From contig JACGCK010000197.1 of NCBI GenBank assembly GCA_014925825.1, positions 19,305-83,304 of the forward strand: DNA of 64,000 nucleotides. Reading direction: 5' to 3'. Source of the stretch: Pholiota molesta (taxonomy: Eukaryota > Basidiomycota > Agaricomycetes > Agaricales > Strophariaceae). Shown here one piece after another: positions 49,668-62,910 of this stretch. Within the stretch, counting starts at the first letter, position 1. Each line of letters begins with the position of its first letter. The notes beneath the pieces are model-generated. The model did not search any database and had not been told where the DNA came from. It saw only the letters and a program-made list of their open reading frames with translations. The position numbers and the translations under genes are program-made.

Positions 49668-52600
49668 ATGCCAGTAGAGCACCTGTATGTTTCTTCTATT
49701 TACCTCCAAAGGTCCCAAAGACTGACATCGATTGTGAACCAGTCGCAAGAGGTTTGCGGAAGATCTAAACCTATATCCAGAGCTCGGTGGCCCGCGCAAG
49801 CAGCCGCAGGAAGCGATTGTGAGCGATGAACCTGATAACAGCGGGGAGGAGATACCTAATATCTCTCCAGTCAATTGCATCATCTAGTTCATCTCCGGCT
49901 TCACCCCCAAGGGCACCGCCCAAGCAAACCGCAGTGAAGAGAAGCACGGTCATCATTTCTTCATCCGAAGAAGAAGACAGTGAAGTGGAGGAAGTTGAAT
50001 CGAGCGACGAATCGATCATTGAAATCTCGGAAGGGTGAGCGCCAACCTGCCAACGTGAAACGTTATTAAGACGTAAAATACTCAAACTCAATGTTTGTCC
50101 AGAAAATATTCCGGCCCCAACCCAAACCAAATCCCCAACCTGCTCCTGCACCTCCTCCCCAACAACGCCCCTCGCAATCCAGCACGACCAATCCATTCTT
50201 TCGACCTCCAGTCAAACCTGCCACCACGCAACCTCCTAGGCCACCGGACAATTCATTTCTTCCCACAACCTCAAAGAACACTATGAGTAACCAACCTCGG
50301 CCTGACGATGCATTTTTCAACAAGCCCACAGTCAAGCCTGCCAAGCCTCCCGTTCCCGTCCACGTCCCCTCTAATCGCGATATTTTCCCTGGTGGCTTCG
50401 CACCTCGTCCTATTCCACCTCCTCCTGCTCAGGCACGCGCGAGCAATGAGGAGGAGGTCGATATTCCTGACTTCCGGGATGACAATGTTTTTATGTCGGC
50501 GGCCGATGCCGAGAAAGCACTTCGGGACTTGATGGGCGGAAGCATGAACCAGGAGCTCGACACGGAGACCGAGATTGATATGTCAGAGGCAATTGTCGCC
50601 GACTTCAAAGATGGCATTGAATTGCTGCCTCATCAGATCCTAGGACGCAAGTGGATGAAAGAACGTGAAGATTTGACGAAGAAGAGAACCGGCGGAATCC
50701 TTGCAGACGATATGGGGTATATTGGCACTCGATTTTCCCTTTATCTTTCTCTGACATTTCCTTAGCCTCGGAAAGACAATCCAAACGCTAACTCGAATCG
50801 TAGAGGGTCGCGCAAAGAAATCTGACAAAGCAGAAGGATTTAGTGCTTCCACGTTGTATGTACATTGACTTCAACGATTGAATCGTATTAAAATGTTATT
50901 TTCTAGGGTCATTTGTCCTTTAGCTCTGTTGGGTCAATGGGCAGACGAAATCACGAAGATGACGAGTCTTAGGGTGCTCAAACATCAGGGCACTAGCCGT
51001 ACGACTGGTAACGCTCTTTCGATCTTCTTTTGCTCTGCTTTATAATCAAAAATTTCTTTCCTTTCAGACCCAGATGTGCTCCAGAGATACCATGTAGTTG
51101 TAACGACGTACGATACGGTCAAGTCTGAGTACATGGCCTATAGTCCTGCAGCCAAAGATGAATCCAAGGGCTCTTCGTCCAAGGCCTCTTCTAAGAAGAC
51201 CAGCCCGAACAGTTCTGACGATGATTCGGAAGAAAACTTTGGACGGGCGATCAAGAAGCCTGCTGTCAAAGGGAAAGCCCCTGTTAAGCGCTGTGCTATC
51301 TATGGTATAAAATGGTTTCGCATCGTCCTTGGTGCGTTCTTCGTCATGGATTTTGATATCGCCCTCATGAACCCTTTCAGATGAGGCGCATAATATAAAA
51401 AATGTCAAGACTAAGGGAGCTATTGCTTGCTGTGAGCTTCAAAGCAGGTTTAGGTGGTGCTTGACTGGTACACCCATGTCTGTTTTGCCCATTATCATTC
51501 TTGACTCTCGTACTGACGGCAATTATAGGCAGAACAATGTCACCGAATTGTATTCGCTCATCAAGTTCCTGCGAATCAAACCGTTGTCTAACTGGGAACA
51601 ATTTAATGACCAAATTGCGAGACCTGTGAGCAGTGGCCGTGGTGCCAGCCGCGCGATGAGGCGGTTGCAGGTGAGTTTCTTGTTACATAGATCTTATGCA
51701 TCCAGCATTTTCTGACCACTTCTCTTTCTTATATATAGGTCGTGTTGAAACAGATCATGCTTCGACGCCGAAAAGACCAGACTCTCAACGGCAAAGCCCT
51801 CATTGATCTTCCCAAGCGCACTGTCAATGTGGTATCATGCGAGTTCGACGGTTACGAGCAGGCCTTTTATGACTCTCTGGAGTCGAAGATGGAATCCGTT
51901 ATTGAGAAGCTCATGGGAAGCAAAGGCAACAACTATATTTCCGTGTTGCTCCTCCTTTTGCGTCTCCGGCAGGCTTGTAACCATCCCATCCTTGTCTCGG
52001 AGGACTATAAAAAGGATTCTGAGGCGCTCGAGCCTAAGTCTGTACCCAAGGGCGGCGATGATAAGGCGGCGGACCCTGATGATGACCTTATTGCGGCCTT
52101 TGGACAGTTGGGTGTCACCCGCAAATGCCAGATGTGTACTTCCGAGTGGGTATCACCTTTCTTCCTTCGAGCATGTATAGAGATCACTGACACGATCTGA
52201 AGATTGAATTCACGGAATACCGGTGAGGGCGAATGGAATACGCATTGTGTTGATTGTGTTCCCCTAGCGCAGCAGGCGAAGCAGGCTGAGATCGAACGTC
52301 CAACGTCTGCTAAAATTCGCATGGTGCTCAAGCTCCTGCACGATATCGATGTGCGCTCGAAGGGAGAGGAGAAGACCATTATCTTTTCGCAGTTCACTAG
52401 CATGTTGGATTTACTTGAGCCATTCTTGAAGGAGAAGGGCGTCAAATACGTGCGATGTAAGTTAATCTGTTTAGCTGTTGGTGGCACTTCTGATCTTGTG
52501 AACAGATGATGGGTCCATGAACTCGAAAGATCGTGAGCTGGCCCTGAATAAGATCAAAACAAGCGCGACGACGCATGTTATCTTGATCTCGTTCAAGGCT

Positions 52601-53040
52601 GGAAGCACTGGTACGTGCTTTGTCTGTCATCTATAGTTGATTAACATTTATTAATGGCTCTTAGGTCTGAACTTGACTGCTTGTAACAATGTGATCCTGG
52701 TTGATCTTTGGTGGAACCCTGCGTTGGAGGATCAAGCGTTCGATCGTGCGCATCGTTTTGGACAAGTGCGCGATGTCAATATCTTCAAACTCAAGATTGA
52801 TGGAACCGTTGAGGACCGTATCTTGCTTGTGAGCCTTTTTCATTTTCTGCCTTCTTTTGTAAAATCTTTTGTTCATATTCTCATCACCTTTTCTCGTCAC
52901 TGTAGTTGCAAGAGAAGAAGCGTGCTCTGGCAGCAGCAGCGCTAAGCGGTGACAAGATCAAGGACATGCGCCTCGGAATGGACGACCTCCTTGCGTTGTT
53001 CCGACCTGGAGGAAGGGACGAAGACGAGGACTCCGATTGA
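49668..53040 (+). CDS. SNF2-family ATPase, Rad5/Rad16/ULS1-like
   Basis: DNA translocase of the Rad5/16-like SNF2 group. The N-terminal 400 residues are disordered: an acidic/serine block with IIEISEG (a SUMO-interaction-like run), then a Pro-rich linker. The ATPase core shows motif [13 protein letters not shown] (about 50705-50790), [15 protein letters not shown], motif [10 protein letters not shown] (about 51380), motif [34 protein letters not shown], then [13 protein letters not shown], motif V FKAGSTGLNL and motif [14 protein letters not shown]. Between the lobes, CQMC and HCVDC suggest a zinc-binding pair in place of a full RING finger. The stop is TGA at 53038-53040. The first exons are uncertain: ATG at 49668 begins a 17-base exon, and the frame slips near 49740 and 49865. 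Confidence 0.88.
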
Positions 53041-53454
53041 TTTGAATCGTGTTCTTCATTTACCCAACATTTACCAACAACAACTATTGAACAACTGCTA
53101 TCTTGATCCTTTTTTGTAATGTCTGTCCATCTGATCCCTACAGTACTATAAGTCCTATACCCTGGTTCGAATTGTATATAGCTATTCCCAAACACATTGT
53201 ATCTTGCACTCCCAACTTCATATTTGCCATTAGCAGTTATGAGCAGCCAGTCCGCGGATCAGGCAAAACGATTCCCACGTATTTTACAGATGCATTCGGC
53301 GTGTGCAATAAATCTTAATTCTTGCCGTGCTTGCTGTCTCGTTCTGCTCACAACGTTCCCAACGTCGCTCGCATTCTCTTTTCTGAGCCTACGAAAGCTC
53401 TTATACTCAAGGACAGAGACAATGGACTGGATCTGACAACGAGAGGAAAGAATA
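53041..53454. other. Intergenic, no gene seen
   Basis: 414 bp between same-strand genes; nothing recognised. Confidence 0.5.
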
Positions 53455-56400
53455 TGGCTGAACCCCCTGCATCTGTCGCCCGGTGAGTACTACTGTTACG
53501 GCGTCCTAGCTCAATCTCACTCACCTCGCTTGTTCCATGGGCACTTTTCATTGGATAGTGAGGCGAAAAGTATCCATCAATCATTAAAAGAATTACTCAA
53601 AACCAAAGAACCGTTCGATAAAGAGGTGGATTTCCAGCGGAAGAAGTGAGAGCAATGGTCTATCATATCGGGGACGACACTGACCATGCTACTTGTCAAG
53701 TCTTCGGAGGCGTTATTTGAACTTACTACTCGTCCATCCGACCGCTCCCGAGTCAAAGGATGTCGAGAATCATCTGTGGATGCAGACTTCCTATGCATTC
53801 ATTTCATCATACAAGCAACGCATCGCAGCCCTAGATCGTACTATCCAAAATAACCAACGCCATCAGCAGCCGCAGCAAGGCCAACAAGGACCGCATCCAG
53901 CGCGAAGCAACCATCATGGCGTCGTAGAGCACCGGAAGCTCGTCCAGCGATTCCGCCAATTCCTCGCGGACGAGGAAAAGTTCTGGACCCAGCTCGTTCT
54001 GCGTCTTCGGCGTTTATTTGATCTCACCGAGGCCCAGCCGGCATTGGTGGCCCTTGGACTAATGGCCGAGATCGACGACATCCCTGCTACCACCGAGACC
54101 TCTGAAACCCGCGATGGTGTTATGCATGGAACCAGTGGGCGAAACCACTACCAGTTCCCGCCCGAGGATCCTGCTGTGACTTCCCTACCGACGACGCCGG
54201 AAGAGCGGGAAGGCCGCCTGGCTATTTTGAGCAAGGCGCTGATTTGTCTAGGCGATATTGCCCGCTATCGAGAGCTGTACAACGAAAGCGGCGGCAAGCG
54301 CGCAGGACAAGAGGAAGGTACATCGTCGAGGAGGGGCGGAGTAGGCGTGGTGGAGGACCGGAGAATCCACCCCGTCCACGGAATTACACGAAAGCGCAGC
54401 AATGCTACGAACAAGCGCGACTGATTGTTCCGACTGAAGGAAATCCATCGCATCAACTCGCCATCCTTGCATCATACAAGAAGGATTCCTTCGCATCTCT
54501 CATTCATTACTACCGTGCTTTATGCGTTAGCCAGCCGTACGACACTGCTGCTGAGAACCTAGGCACCGTATTGTCTAAAGCCTTGGAGACATGGAGGCAA
54601 CGAATGAAGAAGGAACGAGACAAGAACGCCTCAAGCGATGCCACACCCTCGCTGAGAGTCAAAATCGAAACCTTCCTGGAGAGTGTCGTAGTGCTACATG
54701 CGCTGTGGCGGGTGGGTAGCGAGAAGGGTGTTGAAAAGTGCGTACTCTTGTGCTTGACAACCTTACCTCATCTCATGAACATGAACTTTCCAGAATGAAG
54801 TCAATCTCACCTAAACACAACGAAAAGGTAGCAAACGAATTTTACGCCCTGGTGGCCGAACGCCACTTGCCTATCGACATGATTTCCAACATCATCGTTC
54901 TTTCTCAGGGTGCTCTGTGGAAACATCGCATGATTCGTGACACATCAGTATCACATAACCGTAGCAACAACCACGTTCCACCTCCCCCAGGAACGTCTGT
55001 CCTTATCGAATGGGCTCTGCTAAGCCATCTTCTGGATCTCCACCTCGACTTATTGGAGGTGGGCAAGGATGAACTCAAAGACCCACCGACGATGGACGAT
55101 CCCGATGAGCTTGCCCAGCGCATCAGCGCTACTTTTCGACGGACCCTGCCAGCACTCCGCATCGCCAGCAAGTGGCTGCGCGCAAATTACAAATATGTTG
55201 CGCAAGACCAAGAATTCGGCGCTTTCCATGAAATCGAAAGTGCGAAGGGTGTAGAAGTGCAGAAAAAGGCGCCCCACAAAATCAGCGGGTACTCGATCAA
55301 GACTATCCAATTCTGGAAAACGTATGCGCAGTTTATACTGGCGTTATCTCAGGCATTCCCAGTTGCGAAGCTCCCTTCCTTTGACAGACCTCTTGAAGAG
55401 GACATTGAGATGCGAGGGTTTTTGCCGCTGAGGAAGTTGATGGGGGAAACGAAGAAGGGCGAGAACGGTGGCAAAGTGACGCCTGGAAACCAAGCAAGGG
55501 AGCAAGTCCACCCGAATGTCGAGCAGTTGATGCGAATTGCCGATTTGTTGGACGACGCCAAAATCTTGACTCAGATGGAGGTCTGTATTCTATTTGTCTT
55601 TTCCATCTCGGCGTAATACTGACATCGTCCCTTAGAATTCACCCCTGCTATTGATCAATAATCATGTCATATTCAATCCTGAAAGCGTCGAAGATATACG
55701 TCAGCCTACGCATGCAGAAGTTGGTCAAGTCAAGGAAGCAGCGAGCGTTCCAGTCCGTCAGCAGAATTTACTGGACACTATTCGAGATAATAGCTTGGAT
55801 CTACATCCCAAGCGCGACCTTGATGTCGATGCCATGTCCGAATCTACGAATTGTACAGAAGAAGTCCTTCGAGAGGCATTTGATTTCCTGAATGCACCTG
55901 AGAATGAGTCCGAGGATGAGATTGTCTGGAATCCGAGGTTAGTCTTTGTCGCCTCATCATTGAACTATTTTCCGTTTGCTAAAGGGTAGACCCAGTGCCT
56001 CTCCAATCAGGTCTCCGATTGCTCAAGCTAGTCCTCTGACCCCTGTCAAACCAATACCAATATCCAGCCCGAAGGCTGTGTCTCCAAGGTCGCCAACATA
56101 TTATCAACCTGCGAAATCCACTGCTTTCACGGTTCCCGTGGCCCCCCTCCCGCCTCCAGCTACCACTGCCCAAGACTTGTTGCACCGTGTCATGGGTCTT
56201 GGCGGGCCGCCTAACAGCGGTTTGAGCACCCAGACTCATCATACTCTGTCACCCGTCGAGTCTGTCTACACCGGTTCCCGATCGGAATTATTATTTGGGT
56301 CGCAACTGTCACATCATCCTAACCAGCGTCCTAGCCAGTCTATTTGGTCAGCTTCTAGAGATGAGCAGCCTTTGATGTTCACTGGGAACAGCGGAAATGT

Positions 56401-56968
56401 TTCTGCTAGTCACTCTGGCGGTCATGGAAGCCATATTTATCAGACATCGCCGCGTCAATACGCCGCTGGCCCAGCGCTATTGCCTTCCCAAGATATGTCA
56501 CAACCGTCGATCTGGACGCCCTCCTATCCCAGCCAGTCGCAGAACTCGCAGCAGAATTATGTCGGCGCCCTTCCCTCGGCTTCCTTTGCGCAACCACCGC
56601 AGATGATGTTATCGAGTCCCGGTAGTGGCGGTAGCCAACGACAGCAACAACATCAGCGTATGCACTCGGCGTCTACGCAGAATTTCCAGCTGCACAATCA
56701 CCTCCAAAACGACCCTTTCGCGTATTCTCCCCCATCGCAGCTGCCGATCCAGCGCCCACAACAGAACCTCGGCGGTTCGGCTTCGGGATATATGCACGCG
56801 CCGCTTCCGTTGAGTGCATTGGGCGGCCACGGAGGAGCGCCCAGCCAATATTACACGACTCCGCCTGCGACGTTCCACTCGCGCGGCGTGTCGATGCACG
56901 ACCCCCGCCTCGCGCAGCAAAACTACCTCTCGCCGCCTATGTCGCAGGTGTGGAGCAACACTGGGTGA
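53455..56968 (+). CDS. EST1/SMG7-like protein (14-3-3-like TPR domain)
   Basis: Est1/SMG5-7 proteins act in telomerase recruitment and nonsense-mediated mRNA decay. MAEPPASVAREAKSIHQSLK starts at 53455. The first long exon has LWMQTSYAFISSYKQRI and the conserved LVQRFRQFLADEEKFW and LSKALICLGDIARYRELY. Then NYTKAQQCYEQARLIVPTEG and NPSHQLAILASYKKDSFASLIHYYRAL form the hallmark tetratricopeptide core (shown here in two parts). The middle carries a large helical domain (about 54830-55600). The C-terminal third is a Ser/Pro/Gln-rich disordered tail. One base is missing near 54345 in a Gly/Arg-rich insert. Introns fall at about 53484-53557, 53649-53700, 54739-54793, 55582-55635 and 55938-55986. 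Whether it serves telomeres, decay or both cannot be told here. Confidence 0.85.
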
Positions 56969-57757
56969 GAGGTATCAAGCGCGCGTGTGGTCGTCATTTC
57001 TGTTGTTATTTCGGTGTGGACGGTGCACATCCAGTCATTCACTCATTCACCTCCGCGTTGCAAGTTGTTTGTTGCTTCTTACGGTGAGAAGATACCTTTT
57101 TCTGTGGTATCGCCATGGACGTCCTGGTTTCTTCGACCGTCGGTGGACCTGTCGAGGCGGGATGTTAAATGTTATATCTATCATCCGCTCGCGCAGACGG
57201 GATGACGATCTTCCTTGGACGCGGAACAATGCCCCTTGTAGTAGCGATAATTTCCGTTCTGGCGGGGTCGACTACTTACTCCTATTGGTCGTATAGAAGA
57301 CCATTATGCACACCTCGATTTGGTTATCTGGGCAGATATTTTTTCAATGCCTTTTGTACACTGCACTTGCACGGACTTCATTTCTCGTTTTCTCGTACCC
57401 TTTCCTCGAGTCTTCTCTGTCTCTTGTTTGATTGAGTCTCGTGCCTCTTACTTTTCAGATTCCTCTGTTGTAACAATTCATCCTCCGTCCGCTTTTTTTA
57501 CATTCTCATTTCCTCCTCGTTTATGCGTTCTCTCTTTGGTTGCTTTGTCGGTCTACCGGGTCATGGTATTAAAAGAAGTTGTGTGATATGCACAGAGAAA
57601 ATACACAGGTGGAAGTATGTCTTCGCAAAGCTCTACTTGCATATTATCTGTTGTTGAATATACTGTACGTGTCGCTACCTTATCGTCGTAGCACAGATGC
57701 TGAAGTAGCTGTTTCGTGAAAGAGAATTGTTCGATGTGATTAACTCGTGCTTGTCTT
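56969..57757. other. Convergent 3' flanks, no gene
   Basis: 789 bp of T-rich flank between convergent genes; nothing recognised. Confidence 0.45.
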
Positions 57758-58394
57758 CTATGCATCTGCTTTCTCCCAAGGCTTTCTGCGCGCTGAAGCT
57801 GTTGATTCACTAGGAGGAGCGTCCTATGATATGAAGGACCCAGTTATAACGCGCGAATACAGTCACATTAACAAGACACATACGTTCAGCCCTTCCGGAA
57901 TGACCTTGTTATTGGGGATCTTATCGACGTTGCCTGTCTCGATTAGCTCCTTCAGTTCGGCGAAGGTCAAGACGCGGTTCTCGTCATCGGCATCTGGTGG
58001 TGCGCCGCCTCCACTTCTGAGCGCTCCGGATTTCGTCTCGTAGTCTCGGGCTTCCTCCATGGTGACTGCGTGGCCCGTAATTCTGGGCGTTGTGGGTACG
58101 GAGTTCTGCAGTGCAAGGGGCTGCTTGCTTACTTGTTGAAGTAGAACACGCGTGTCCGTCTGATCATCTCCTCCTGGACCTCCGCGGATGCGGTGGGGTC
58201 GATGGTGCCGCCTGCGAGGATGCTAGCGAGACCTTGCTTGCGAAGAGTTCGGATAGGTCAGGGACACATATTGCGATGCGATGCGATGTGGGGGGATGAC
58301 GCACCTGGTAGGTCTCGTCTGTGTCAAATTGGTATTCTGCGTATGCTTTTACTGCGTTTCTGACAGTTGGCTGGGGTTCGGTGTGCGATTCCAT
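57758..58394 (-). CDS. KPWE-motif protein (PEX39/C6orf226-like)
   Basis: A small protein of about 155 residues from four exons, all in frame. It begins MESHTEPQPTVRNAVKAYAE at 58392-58394. The second exon has GLASILAGGTIDPTASAEV and the third an acidic linker followed by LTFAELKELIETG and IPNNKVIPEGLN. The last exon ends RRKPWEKADA with TAG at 57758-57760. The pairing of an FxELxxLIxxG...IP block with a C-terminal KPWE motif is the signature of the PEX39 family (human C6orf226, yeast Yjr012c), proposed to help PTS2 cargo import with Pex7, and of a related Pex14-associated domain. The assignment is by motif only. The second intron uses the first of two close AGs. Confidence 0.7.
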
Positions 58395-58626
58395 GGCTGG
58401 ATGTAGGTAATGTGTAGTTGGAGGTGCTGATTGCAACTTCAACAAGCTTCAAGGTCAATGGCTTCAAGACGGCAATTTCCGGCGCATCTTTATTTTCATT
58501 TGGCGCGATTGCCAAACAATGGTTACGCCAATTGGCCGCTGCGGCAGCACCGCGACTCACACCACCAGCTTGGGAGCACTGGGCGCCAGTATCCAGCCCC
58601 TTATCCTCACCCACTACACTACTAAT
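58395..58626. promoter_or_regulatory. Divergent promoter, KPWE gene / ArfGAP
   Basis: 232 bp separate the two divergent start codons. No distinct box is recognised. Confidence 0.4.
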
Positions 58627-60462
58627 GTCTCAACAAAACAAGCTCCAGAAGGAGCGAAATCAGAAGATCCTCCTTGAGCTTGCCACTTTACCTGGAAATA
58701 GTGCGTCTCATTATGACAAAAAGGAGTATTGCCACACGACCGACTTATTCAACAGCTATCTGTGCGGATTGCAAAGCACGCATGCCGAGATGGGCGTCGC
58801 ATAACTTGGGCATATTTATATGGTCTGTCTGCCTCCTCTCGTCTCTGCTCCCACTAATATTTATGAAGTGTGAATTGTGCGCGCATTCACAGAGGAATCG
58901 GGACCCATATCACGAAAGTGTATGTACATCCTTGATCTCATCAGTCTTGGATTAACATCTATCTAGGAAGAGCTTAACGATGGATGATTGGACCAAGGAT
59001 CAAATTGAGGTGAGTAACAGAACGTGGCGGGGAAGATCAGCCATACTCACGGTTCGCAGCATATGAAATCTATGGGAAACGTAAAATCCAACTCATCTTC
59101 AATCCTAACGAACTACGCCACCCACCTCCGCCGAATCTCGAAGACACAGATCGGGATAGTGAGATAGAACATTATCGCTGTGAGTCTATCTCCACCTCGT
59201 TCTTTTTTTTGGGTAAACCTCATACATCCAACAGCGAAATACGAGTATCGGAAATTCATGGACAAGTCGGCTCTCGTGTCCTCCATGCTCGGTCCATCAC
59301 GATCGGCAGCTTCCGTTGCCTCACGATCCGATACTTACCTCCAGCGAAGCCTACTCAGACGCAGACTCAGAGTAGTTCATCAAGTTCTAGAACCGTTGTC
59401 AGTAGCAGGCCTACTCAATCGGCAAGTCAACCAGTACAGCCCGCCTCGACTTCAACACAATCCACGAGCCAAATACGATCGGCCTCCAACCGATTCCTCA
59501 GCAGCCTGTGCAGCAAAATCCTGCGGCTCCCAAGGGTGGCGTGTGGACGACATCAGCTCGTTAAGCGCTGGTCCCTCGCAGAACTCTTCATTGCCTTTCA
59601 ATATCAGTCAACTGCTACTCAACCTTCGAACATCATGGGCTCAGCAGGATTCGCTTCAGCGCCTACAATGGGAATCAATCCCTTCCAGTCGCAGCAGCTC
59701 GGGATGAATCCGTACTCACAGCAACAACAATCCCAGCCCCCCTTCTCCGCTTCCCCATTCTCTGCCCAGATGACCTCATCCTATGGCCAGTTCAACCCCA
59801 CTACCCCACAACTACCTCAATCAGCCTCCGCGCCGTTCTTCCAGCCTCAGCCCCAAGGATCTCTGCAAGTCCAGATGGCTCCGAACTCAGGCTTTTTGAC
59901 TCCATCTCCCAGCCTCATGTCTGCCTCGTCCAGCCAGGGCCAATTCTTGTCGCACAGTCCGGCGCAGCAGTTCCTCTCGCATAGTCCTCAGCCGCCACAG
60001 GTGCAGCCGTCGCCACAACTGCAGGGACAGTTCATGTATCAGAACACGGGCGCGACGCAGCCGCAGATGCAGTTCGGGATGGCGAGTAGCGCCTCGACGG
60101 GCCAGGGCTTTTTGGGCATGACGACGATGCAGATGCAGCAACAGCAGTTGATGCTCCAGCAGCAGCAGCAGCTCCAACAACAACAGCAGCAGCAGCAGCA
60201 GCAGCAGCAACTTCAACAGCAGCAGCTCCAACAGCAGCAGCTCCAACAACAGCAAATGCAACAACAGCAGATGGCCCAGGCGATGTATGCGGCGAACCAA
60301 CCGCAGATGACGTACGGGTACGCGCAAGGCGGGGGCTTTTCTAATCCAGGCGGGGGCGGTCAGCAATGGGGGCCATGTAGGAAGCTGAGTCAACCTGTTT
60401 ATCCGTTGCAGTTTTTTCTCCCCCTTGTCCATTGTTGGTTTTCTCTGCTCCTCTTTAGTTAG
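58627..60462 (+). CDS. ArfGAP (SMAP/Age2-like) with polyglutamine tail
   Basis: GTPase-activating protein for Arf GTPases in vesicle traffic. MSQQNKLQKERNQKILLELA starts at 58627. The zinc finger CADC-x16-CVNC is split over two introns and followed by ARIHRGIGTHITKVKSLTMD (arginine finger in IHR). Then come HMKSMGN and FNPNELRHPPPPN, and KYEYRKFM. The C-terminal half has VWDDISSLSAGPSQNSS and a long Gln/Ser/Pro tail with a CAG/CAA tract (about 60130-60280). Frame breaks occur near 59083, 59345, 59545 and 59590. A further lost C near 60373 would place the real stop at 60378-60380 (QQWGPM) rather than 60460-60462. Confidence 0.87.
60127..60285 (+). repeat. CAG/CAA polyglutamine tract
   Basis: Codons here are almost all CAG or CAA with scattered CTC/CTT (Leu) and ATG. 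They encode long Gln runs inside the ArfGAP tail. Such tracts vary in length between strains. Confidence 0.85.
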
Positions 60463-62910
60463 ATACTCTACCGACTCTTTTCTTCTTTCTGCAGTAATTG
60501 CTGAGCTCGTTCATTTCGGTACACCTGGAAATTCTCTAACATCTGCTTTTCGTATCTATATCTTATTACCTGCTTTGTGGAAGGAAAATGTTCTTACTTT
60601 TATGGATTATCGGAGACGCTCTAAAAATAAATTGAAAATAGATCCAGATGGATATTAGAAAAACTGTTCTGGTGAATTTGTGAAAGCACATGAATCTCGA
60701 TATGGAAAACGGCTAAAACGAAGTCCCCGATGCTTGCAATGTGGAACTTTAGAAAACCAGACAGGATTGAAGTTCCAAAGAAACCTTAGTGGTAGCTACG
60801 CAATCTTTATGCCTGTAGGGGATCCGGTAGGCTCGAGTCTATGGATCCGGAAAGGCGTCGAAGCGTGCCATGGGCATCGGGTCACGTCAAAACAATCAAA
60901 TTTTGTTCAGCCACACCTCCATGATTCAGACACTCACATTTGGCGGGCATCCCTTGAAATTTGCCAGCATTCAGGTAGAAATTTATCGATCGACTCTCGA
61001 GGGGATGATCTGCTTGTATTTTTTTCAATATTAATAGCTTATCTGGGAAAAATGTACTGCATATTGTTGGCATATTGTGCATGGAGGGTATAGATACTGG
61101 AGTAATTGTCTTAACGATACAGCGAGTAGGTAATCGAAAGCGATTGGAAAGCGAGGTGCGAAAATGGAGATGAAAAGCAGTTGAGATAAAATGATTGGAC
61201 ACATGTCCGTAGGTTGGCAATATATCTGAAAACGAGATATAGAAATATAGAGTAGTGTAAAATATTATAGGGGAGACAGAAGACTCTTTATGTAATAGTA
61301 AACGTAAACAAAACGAGACGGAATGAAGCTGGATTCAAGAGGGGCATGGAAAAGTCGATGGATATTGACGTGAGTATGTGGTATCTGAGATATTCAGTTA
61401 GAACCGATGCTCACGCAATGAAAACTATCCCAAGTCTAGTAGGTCCATGTGGTAAGTAGACATTTCTGGAGCTCAATTCTATAGCTGAAAGGTCATATTA
61501 GGAAAAAGAAGCGCAGAACACAAGGTTGCGACAAACTTCGCTGAATTGAACGTCTGGAAGTTCACACGAAAAAATCGCCAGTCAATATATGCCACCCAAA
61601 ACCAAAGCAAAATTGACGCACTCTTATGCAGACCGGAACCGAAATTTGGAACAATGTCGGATTTGCTTCCCTTGGGTGGGTTTGGAACAACACCTCCAGG
61701 AACGTGAGGGGGCGGATGAATGGCCGGGCGACCGCCGCCGCGTGCAGTCGTAGAGATGGAGCGCATTCTACAATATTCGGTAATGGAAGGGCAGAGAGGT
61801 GGGTTATTTGTGGGCCTGTAGCTGCCTCTGATAATGAGGAATGAGTAGAGAATGGGAAGCTGGCAGTCACTGGCAGTCACTCTTTATACGTTGAAAAAGG
61901 TGGGTTGTAATAGTCAGCTGTATTCTCATCTCAGCACGGCGCATCCAAGCTACGCCCCCATGAGTCAAAAAAACTGCGGCGCAAAATTGCAAAGCGTCCG
62001 TATAGGGTTATGGGCGTATTTCGTTCCGAGTCAGATACCTCTAGTAAGTACGCTTGTAGTCGGGAGCTAGGGTGTGCACTACACATAGATAAGTTGTAAA
62101 AACATTTACATGCATACCGTTACTACTAACCCCAATTGCTAGGGTAGCTTGTAAGTATGGAGAGTCGACAGCAGTGCTTAAACGGAGGAACGTTGAGGAA
62201 CACGGAGGAAGTACAACAATTAACTAGAGGCTGATCCGGCGGTAGGACTTATATGACTGCGTATCTGCCAGAGTGTCAATTTGCTTAATCCATACCAACG
62301 GATGACATCATATGCCATGGCCGTGTCAACTTTGTTAGAATAGTACCTATGTATTGTATTCTACGGAAGCAATACGGAAGTCTTGAATATAGTAGAAGAT
62401 AGCTATCCTGTAGTTATTCTCTAGATTCCGGAATGAGAAGCTTGTGGGCCGAAGCTGGATCCGAATCGAACATTCACATTGGGGAATTATCTCAAATAAG
62501 CGGTATAAGATAAGGTCCTTCGAGATGAATGTGGACATAATTTCGCAGTACATGGAAAGGTATGTAATACTACCGTCTACATATTCTAAGTCCAACAAGA
62601 TCGCAGCCGAGCTATAGCGCTGACATCGATGGGCGTCTGATTTGGTATCTTGGTCTTGTGCGTCACGCAACTACCGCAGTGGGCATTCATATCCCACGGA
62701 TTTGGGGCATGGCGATGCCAGTACTTGGACATTCACACCTGTGTGGCGATGAATTCCTATATCCGCCAGTGGCGATGCCAACAGTAATAGCAAGCTTTCA
62801 AGCTCAGCTATGGCTACACAATACCTGGATTCTGCCCGGAGTTACACCCCGAAGAATTCCAGATGCAATGTTCAAGTCTGACTATTAGGCCAATAGGCGG
62901 TATAGCATAT
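60463..62910. other. Long intergenic stretch, no supported gene
   Basis: About 2.4 kb of mostly AT-rich DNA. ORFs up to 137 codons occur, but none has recognisable content or splice structure. A small direct duplication CTGGCAGTCA lies at about 61860-61880. Confidence 0.45.

Noticed and set aside
61479..61880. Possible minus-strand gene of about 130 codons
   Set aside because: No family features, no splice structure and no codon bias; treated as noncoding.
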